Assembly (NCBI RefSeq): GCF_018446385.1
Contig: NC_055987.1
Span: forward strand, 3,780,205 to 3,844,204
DNA from: Zingiber officinale
Lineage: Eukaryota > Streptophyta > Magnoliopsida > Zingiberales > Zingiberaceae
Length of the DNA: 64,000 nucleotides
Reading direction: 5' to 3'
Position 1 is the stretch's first letter; each line of letters opens with the position of its first letter. Of the stretch, positions 56,343-64,000 are shown in pieces. The position numbers were made by a program, and so were the translations under genes. The notes beneath the pieces are model-generated. The model was not told the origin of the DNA. It searched no databases and was given only the letters and a program-made list of their open reading frames with translations.

Positions 56343-57090
56343 ATTGACGGCTTCAGTGACGGATTCCGTCACAATTCAAACGAAGCCTACCTGTACGGCA
56401 CTAATTTAATTCCATGAATTCTAATTTCATTTTTTGTTTCATTTAGCTCATCGTCCTGCCTCTCTTCGTTCTCACTCGCCTCATCTTCTCCGCGATTCGA
56501 TCCGTCTCCGGCATTCCAAAATCCTCTTTTGACTGCAAAATCTCATAGAAACCCGGAGATCTTGTGCGGCGATCGGAGGGGCGAGAGAGCCCCGACGACG
56601 AATCTCTCTCCGTCTCTTTCTGGCCCAGCAATTGGCGTCGGCTAAAGATCTTTCGATTCTAGCATTCTCTCCCAGATTTGTGGATCGCGTCGATAGTTCG
56701 CGCCTTGATCTATTCGTGGGGCGTTTTTTTCCCCTAAAGGTTTCTCCGCCTCCTCGACATTGTCCTTTTTCTAGGGTGCCGGCCGCGGTCGCGAGTTTAT
56801 TCATGATGGGGGTTTTGCTTGGAATTGGCTGTATTTTTCGTCGTTTCTTAAAGCAAGATGTTAATTTTCTGCTCTATTTGATCTTTCTTCTTTTTTTTTT
56901 TCCGTGCGACTTCAGCTGATGATTAGGGATCTTGAGCTTTTGAATTGTTGTTTTCCGAGATTACTCTTTAATTTCTCGATCCAGAAACACAAATAATGAT
57001 GCATCTGAGGTTAAAGAACTCTTAGTATTTCTTTTGAAAATTTGACGAGATGTTAAAGATTAGGATTTTCATCTCCCAGGTAGAAGGTTG
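56343..57090 (+). other. 5' leader of kinesin-5
   Basis: Pyrimidine-rich leader from about 56450. An acceptor CATCTCCCAG at 57071-57080 ends a leader intron ten bases before the ATG. The donor is not certain (GGTTTCTCC near 56740 or a later site). Confidence 0.5.
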
Positions 57091-60000
57091 ATGGATAGCT
57101 CGCAGAGGAAAGGGGGATTTGTCCCGGTGTCGCCCTCACAGACTCCCAGGTCCACTGAAAAGCACGGAAGAGAATTCCGATCGTTTGACGGGAGTGGTAA
57201 CTTGAGTGGCAAGTTTGATAAGGAGAAGGGGGTCAATGTCCAAGTCGTTCTGAGATGCAGGTGAAAAAAAACTTCGGCGTCGAAGAGATGAGACTTGTAT
57301 CTTGTATATTTATGGTTTCGCTTTACTGAATTTATGTATAGTTTGATTCCACAATTTCAGGCCATTAAATGATGATGAGAAAAAGGCGAACACCCAGGTG
57401 GTCATATCCTGCAATGAACACCGTCGAGAAGTTTCAGCTGCTCAGAATATTGCTAATAAGCTAATTGACAGAACTTTTACCTTCGACAAGGTATCTGGAA
57501 GCTCTGGCTTCAATATTCTGTCAATATACCTTTTACTATAATTATTTTTTTTTTTGAAATGTAGGTTTTTGGCCCAACCTCAAAGCAAAAGGATTTGTTT
57601 GACCAAGCTGTTGCTCCTATAGTGAATGAAGTTCTTGAAGGCTACAATTGCACCATATTTGCATATGGGCAGACAGGCACGGGAAAAACCTATACAATGG
57701 AAGGGGGAGGAAGGAAAGCAAAGGTAGGCTTTCCCTGAAAATATAATCTGAAACAATTGCTGCTACTGCACTTCTATTTTGTTTGTAAGTTATTTAACTT
57801 CATTGTAGAATGGAGAGTTTCCAAGTGACGCCGGAGTTATCCCAAGGTCGGTGAAACAAATATTTGAGATATTGGAGGCACAATGTGCTGAGTACAGCAT
57901 GAAAGTCACATTCCTTGAGCTGTACAATGAGGAAATAACTGATCTTTTGGCTCCTGACGAATCAAAATTCTCTGATGACAAGAACAAGAAGCCTATCGCT
58001 TTGATGGAGGATGGGAAGAGTGGTGTTTTGGTGAGAGGATTAGAGGAGGAGGTTGTCTATACTGCTGGTGAAATCTACAAAATCTTGGACAAAGGGTCTG
58101 CAAAAAGGCGTACTGCAGAGACTTTACTAAACAAACAAAGCAGCAGATCCCACTCTATCTTCTCCATTACAATTCACATCAAGGAGATTACTCCTGAAGG
58201 AGAAGAAATGATTAAATCTGGAAAGCTTAATCTTGTTGATCTTGCTGGTTCAGAAAATATATCACGATCTGGAGCTAGAGATGTGAGTAAATATTTCATT
58301 TTTACAAGTAGGAAAGTAGGAATAGGTTTTTGCTAATTGATACTTTTCTGTTTTCCCTTGTAAAATTGACTATCAATTTACAGTTCTTGCCACCCATTTC
58401 CATCACATTTACATAACTTATTCATATTGAATTTGAGTTCATGAACATCCACCACTACAGGGTAGAGCAAGGGAAGCAGGGGAGATTAATAAAAGTTTGC
58501 TCACACTTGGCCGTGTAATTAATGCTCTTGTTGAACATTCTGGCCATATTCCATATAGGTAGTATCTAAAATTTCATGTCTTCATTTTTTTCTCTTACAT
58601 GTTTTGATCCTTTAGGCTGAATTTTGCATATTTGGTTTCAGAGACAGCAAATTGACCAGGTTACTTCGTGACTCCTTGGGTGGAAAAACTAAAACTTGTA
58701 TTATTGCCACTGTATCACCTTCCATTCTTTGTTTGGAGGAGACTCTAAGTACCTTGGATTATGCACACCGTGCAAAGAATATCAAAAATAAGCCTGAGGT
58801 CCTCAATTCATTTAGCTTCTTTCTCGTTATCACATTATCTTTGTGTATATTAAATAGTTGTTAAATTATATCGCAGGTTAACCAAAAGATGATGAAATCT
58901 GCAATGATCAAAGATTTATATGCAGAAATTGATCGACTTAAACAAGGTGATTATTTATGTTTTTACACCATCTTAAATTGTTCTCACAGTTCTTTTATTT
59001 TGACTTGTCATACTGCAAGTTGAAGGGGAGCCTTGGTGCAACGGTAAAGTTGTTGCCATGTGACCAAAAGGTCACGGTTCGAATCCTGAAAACAGCCTCT
59101 TGCAAAAAGCAGGGTAAGGCTGCGTACAATGGATCCTTCCCCGGGACCCCGCATGGTGGGAGCTTCGTGCACCGGACTGCCCTTTTTATGCTGCAAGTTG
59201 AGGCATCCAATCCAATAGTCTCCGATACACTTGATGCCTTGTAATGTTCACAGTGATTAAGAGCTCCTGATCAATCTCTAAGCCATTCTTTATGCATTCT
59301 GGTTTTACTAAAACACTGCTTCCATTTAATTGTTTATTACTCTGCATGTCAGCTAAAAGCATTCTTTTAGTTGTCAGCGAATGCATTGTTTTTCCTTTTG
59401 CAACTATCAAACAGTTGTGTGATTTGTGTCTTTTGTTGTAAAATTACATACAACAGAGGTATTTGCTGCAAGGGAGAAGAATGGCATTTACATACCACGT
59501 GATAGGTACTTAATTGAAGAAGCTGAGAAGAAGGTTGGTTTTGAATTATTTACTTAGATTTTCTCTTAGTTTATGTTAGTTGCTAAACTGCTGTACTTTG
59601 CATTCACATCTTTGCTTGTACCATTCCGTTTAATAATGTGACTCAATTCAGGCCATGACTGACAAAATAGAAAAACTGGAAGTTGATTTGGACTCAAAGG
59701 ATAAGGTGCATGGATTTACTTAATAAGATGTTATTCTTTTCTTCTGTAGAGGTCTGAATCTGATTATTGTTTTGCAGCAATTAGTTGGGCTTCACGAGCT
59801 TTATAATTCACAAAAGATACTTAGTGCAGATTTAAGTGACAAACTAGAAAAAACTCAGGTAAGTGCTGTTTGATTAGCACAAATGATTATATTACTCCTG
59901 ACTCTCCTGGCTAGTGTCTATATAATTTTTGAAATGGAGCAGAAAAAATTGGAGGACACTGAAGACGCATACTTGGACCTAGAAGAAAGATATCGCCAAG

Positions 60001-63000
60001 CAAACTCTAGAATAAAAGAAAAGGAGTTTTTGATATCTAATCTGCTTAAGTCAGGTGAGATGGGACGTTTCTGGTTTAAATCTTAGAAATTGACAGGATT
60101 TCCTTTGAACTATTCTGCCATCTATCTGTTCAAACAAACATTTTACACTGAATTTCTTGCATCCGTAATGCTTGTAAATGTCATTGTTTGCAACAAAAAA
60201 TCTGGCGACATCTATCAGAAATGATCATGCAATCTTGTACTATTACAGTTGTGATAGTCTTCAGTATCTGGTTTAGAAGCATTTTGTTGCTTCTTGGGTA
60301 GTTTAGTATTATTTATTTTAGTGCTTAACGCCTCTAAAAATTGTTGCAACAGAGAAGGCGCTTGTTGAGCAAGCTTATGATCTTAGAGCAGAGCTAGAAA
60401 ATACAGCTGCTGATGTTTCTGAATTGTTCTCTAAAATAGGTGTGTAACCTACATACTAATCCTTCTCATGCTCTTTATTGTTGTTTCTTGTATTCACCTT
60501 TTTACTCTTGCACTCTCAACCACTAATAGCATCAACTTTTCATCTGATTTATAGAAAGGAAAAATAAAGTAGAGGAAGGAAACAGAATACTTGTCCAAAA
60601 TTTTCAATCCCTGCTAACCCAACAACTGGACACCTTGCATAAAGCTGTCTCAGCTTCAGTAGTAGAACAGGAGAACAAACTGCAAGAAATGGAGGAGGAC
60701 ATGCAATCCTTTGTCTCTACAAAAGCCAAGGTATTACTACATTAGATATTTTTAAAAAATTATTTTGTAAAATCTGATCTTATTTCATTCGTTCTTGATA
60801 GTTTCTTGTATACATGTTCTAATAAGTACCTGAATCCTCAGATTATCCATATTGAGCAGCTGTGTTTTACAATAACTTCTTTGATACACAGGCAACAAAT
60901 GATCTTAGACTACATGTTGAAAGGCTCAAAAATATGTATGGTTCCAGGATTAGATCTTTGGATGACTTAGCTGGTGAGATTGATAAGAATTCAGGAGACA
61001 CACTTGGCAGATTGAATTCCCAAGTGTTAATGCATTCTTCGGCTCTTGAGGATGTAATAATCATTTTATTCTGAGGCTATGTAAACTTTTCAGAGATATC
61101 TCTCACTATAATTTAACATATACATTTGTGATTAATGTAGTGCTTCAAAGGAATAGCATTGGACGCAGACCATCTTCTAAATGAACTTCAGCTGAGTTTG
61201 TCTCAACAAGAGGATAAGTTGGCTATGTTTGCTCAGCAGCAGCGTCAGGTAGATGACTTTTAGAAATCCACAAAGTTAACAAATGGAACATGCTAGGGAA
61301 TACCAAACAATAATTTTTTCTTTTTGTGAATGCACAGGGTCATCTTAGGGCTGTTGAATCTACAAGGTCCATTTCTAAGATTACGTCTGTTTTTTTCCAA
61401 TCCCTGGATAATCATGCATCCAAATTAACCAAAATCATGGAAGAATCACAAACTCTGCAAAACCAACAACTGCATGAACTTGAGAAGAAGTTTGAGGTAA
61501 CTCCATGTTGACCAGCAGCAATACTAGATAGATGTACTATGACATGCTCTTACTTCTTGATTATTGCCTATTCTTGTAGGAATGTGCTGCCAGGGAAGAG
61601 AAGCAATTATTGGAAAAGGTGGCAGAGATGCTAGCCACTTCAAGTGCTAGGAAGAAGAAGCTGGTATATGAGCTACCTCTTTTAATTAACATGAAATGTG
61701 TACTTTCTTTATATTTGTAGTAGCAAAAACACAGAGTATTTAAGATATTATCTTTTAACTTTGCTGATGCCATTTTATAATGATAGTGCAATGTGTATTG
61801 CTTATAGGGATTCATTAAACCAAATTGGAAAATGATAATAAGGCTAATCCTGCATTTTGCTTATCATGTCTACTTTCACACTTTTTTCATTTGTGCTCAG
61901 ACACTATATAGCCTATAGGAGTAGCACAATATCTGAAATTTGGTAACCACAAGAATCATAGATGAATTAGACAATACTGTCATTCTCAATATATGTGCAC
62001 TGGTACAAATATCTGGATGTTCAATATTTGCACAAAGAGATTATCAAGAACTATCACAGAATATGATGAATTTATCTTCCTCATTATCAACTAAAGTTCA
62101 TATTTGTTATATATTGATGTTATCAGGCCAATCATTCCTAGTGGGAGTTTGGGACCATTTGTGCTTTTATTTTAATTTGGACTCTCAGATGCTTGTAAGA
62201 AATGGTCAAAAGCTAAATTTTGTTTGCAAGAACTAACATAGAACATTACATACTCATACTTTGCATATAGATGTACCTACAATAGTTTGAATGTGAATGT
62301 TAGATACTTGATAAGGACTGCACATAAATTGTCTTACAACATCAGAGTTACATAAAGTGAAAAATGGTCTATCAAGTCGAACATAAATTCCTTGATACAA
62401 ATTCCTATTAGCATATAGGAATCATGGCAATGAACTATTGACATTGCTAAGAAAGATTTCCTAGATATTAAGGTCAAGCATAAGGCCTGAGAAACCAAGA
62501 GAGCAATTGACAAAACACCATGCAGTTAAAGAGACAAACAGGATGCCATGAATCAACAACACGTGATGTGCTTATAGAGTTTAGCATTGAGTTTAATAAC
62601 ATGAGGACAATAGCAATCAGTATATCATGTAAAAAAAATTTCTATAAGTATATGTTTCATATCATCATCTATCTAAATGAAAATGAGGAAGATAAATTAA
62701 ACAACACCCGTCCATCCATCCATTCATATTCATCTGCCAATCCATCCATCCTTCCGATTCAGGCTGCCCTTGATCTCTCATAGCTGTTCTGCCAAGTGTC
62801 ATCCCGCTGCTAAGTGTTTAATTTAACATTCATCAAAAGAAAGAAATGCTATTACTGCCTTTTTTTACTGCATATTTCAAAGTTTTTAGTGCCATTTTTA
62901 GGTTCAAACAGCTGTTGACAGTCTCCGCACTACTGCTGTTGAGAGAACAAGTAATTTACAAAGGGAAATGCTGGCTGCTCATGATTTCACTAGTTCTATA

Positions 63001-64000
63001 AAAGAACAATGGAAAAAATACACAGATGATTCAGAAACTCACTATCTCGAGGATACTGCATCAACAGAAAGAGGCAAAAATGATCTGGAAGAAGGTTTCG
63101 GAATCTGGTAAGTGTTGAAAGTAGAAAGAAATTTCTTCCTCGTGGCTTTAGTATTCCTTATTATTTATTTGTTATTTCCTTTTCACTTTCAGCAAGGCAA
63201 AGACTAAAATGGGTGCCCAGCAGTGGATAGATGCTCAAAATTCCCTGCTGAAGCTTGGTGAAGGACATGTATTGTCAGTAGATTCAATTATTAGGTATAC
63301 TGATTGATTTATGACATCTTAGAATTTCTGTTCTCTTGCTGGTTATTGAATCATTTCTCATTAATGTTTGTGCAGGAGTGGGTTGGATGCTAATCAACTT
63401 CTCCGTGCCAAGTTGTCATCTTCTGTTTCATCGACCCTTGAAAATGTTGATGTTTCAAACAAGGATCTTCTATCCTCCATTGACTGTAAGTCATACTTGT
63501 GATATCCTTGCTTCCTAATATTTTTAAAATCGGTATCCAATAACTTACAATCCAACAGGTTCATTCAAACTTGACCAAGATGCTTGTGCCAACATTGATT
63601 CCATGCTTGTCCCCTGTCATGGTGAGCTGAGAGAATTAAAGAGTGGCCACTACCATAAGATTGCAGAGATAACGGACAACACTGGGAAGTGCCTTCAAGA
63701 AGAATATGCGGTAAGTTAATTAATATGAGTCCTTGTTCTGCCAGTAGAAATTTTTACTTAACCTCAACTGTGCTTATAACAAACTGATCAGGTGGATGAA
63801 CCAACCTGTTCGACCCCAAAGCGTCGACCGATCAATCCGCCCAGTGCAGCATCCATCGAGGAATTGCGCACTCCAGCTTTTGAGGAACTATTAAAGTTGT
63901 TCTGGGAAGCAACCCCAACTGTTAAGCTGGCAAATGGTGATGCAAAAAACTACTCCGGTGCAAATGAGCCAAGGGATTCCAGAGCCCCACTAACTGCCAT
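57091..64000 (+). CDS. Kinesin-5 (BimC/Eg5 class) motor, 3' end outside the window
   Basis: 22 exons: 57091-57260, 57361-57490, 57565-57723, 57809-58282, 58461-58558, 58642-58798, 58877-58946, 59457-59533, 59652-59705, 59778-59858, 59943-60054, 60353-60439, 60555-60730, 60892-61053, 61141-61248, 61338-61496, 61580-61663, 62902-63107, 63193-63294, 63376-63485, 63559-63710, 63792 on. Phases agree; 1045 residues so far, near the plant norm. Motor domain at the N terminus: P-loop GQTGTGKT at 135-142, switch [10 protein letters not shown] at 261-269, switch II DLAGSE at 297-302, neck [16 protein letters not shown] long coiled-coil stalk follows. The tail has the BimC box ([12 protein letters not shown] and [10 protein letters not shown]) with a TPKRR Cdk-type site. 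Tetrameric kinesin-5 slides antiparallel microtubules in the spindle and phragmoplast. Confidence 0.95.
59026..59190 (+). mobile_element. Au-type SINE in a kinesin-5 intron
   Basis: About 165 bp, starting with the tRNA-like head GGGAGCCTTGGTGCAACGGT (A box) and GGTCACGGTTCGAATCC (B box). The Au-SINE body follows (CAGCCTCTTGCA, AGGGTAAGGCTGCGTACAAT, CCTTCCCCGGGACCCC), and it ends in a short T run. Flanking target duplication CTGCAAGTTGAAG/CTGCAAGTTGAGG (59013-59025 and 59191-59203), 12 of 13 matching. It lies in intron 7, in the gene's own orientation. Confidence 0.93.

Noticed and set aside
59026-59120. tRNA gene
   Set aside because: A and B boxes are present, but there is no complete cloverleaf; the sequence continues into an Au-SINE body and is flanked by a target duplication.
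61940-62783. Open frames in the 1.2 kb intron 17 of kinesin-5
   Set aside because: No splice-compatible connection to the stalk and no family resemblance; the flanking exons join in phase without them.

Overview
The window is plant nuclear DNA. It holds intron-rich genes with GT-AG boundaries, plant-specific families (MIP1 leucine-zipper/DUF547, DUF4378/TRM-like), a plant-type H2B, an Au-type SINE and nested LTR retrotransposons. A monocot of the ginger order (Zingiberales, possibly Zingiber) is my best guess from the style of the GATCGATCC and GGGCGCCCGG repeats in the LTRs. That guess is from memory and was not tested.

Seven host genes are supported. (1) 2818-4294 (+): HAD-type pyrimidine 5'-nucleotidase-like phosphatase, 8 exons. 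(2) 5439-7615 (-): MIP1 leucine-zipper/DUF547 protein, 9 exons. (3) 8462-19790 (-): cytosolic triosephosphate isomerase, 9 exons, with a 7.5 kb LTR element inside intron 6. (4) 20708-27020 (-): DUF4378/TRM32-like protein, 4 coding exons, one intron of 189 nt that keeps the frame open. (5) 29404-33171 (+): 5-oxoprolinase, one coding exon behind a leader intron. (6) 34219-34689 (-): histone H2B, intronless. (7) 57091 to beyond the window end (+): kinesin-5, 22 exons seen. These are independent housekeeping and cell-division genes, not a pathway cluster. H2B and kinesin-5 each carry upstream cell-cycle-type motifs (an octamer-like site, and AACGG/MSA sites).

Between H2B and kinesin-5 lies an 18.5 kb transposon nest, 36474-54983. 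An old, much-broken Ty1/copia element flanked by GTTAT was hit by a solo LTR (38621-39555, flanked by TGGTA). Its 3' LTR region holds a CACTA-type DNA transposon (43207-54150). That in turn was entered by a young Sirevirus-like element (44892-52803, flanked by CTTAG).

The Sirevirus-like element in the nest and the one in the isomerase intron (9488-16987) share one plan: Met-tRNA primer site, a long gag frame with CCHC knuckles, no recognisable reverse transcriptase or integrase, and clusters of hairpin-forming palindromes both in the LTR and between gag and the 3' LTR. The most striking signal is that the palindrome units within an array differ in sequence, yet the two arms of each unit change together so that pairing is kept. 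This is seen with different core sequences in three LTR families. In the nested element the inner palindrome cluster sits directly before a TATA box and a second long open frame, which looks like an internal promoter.
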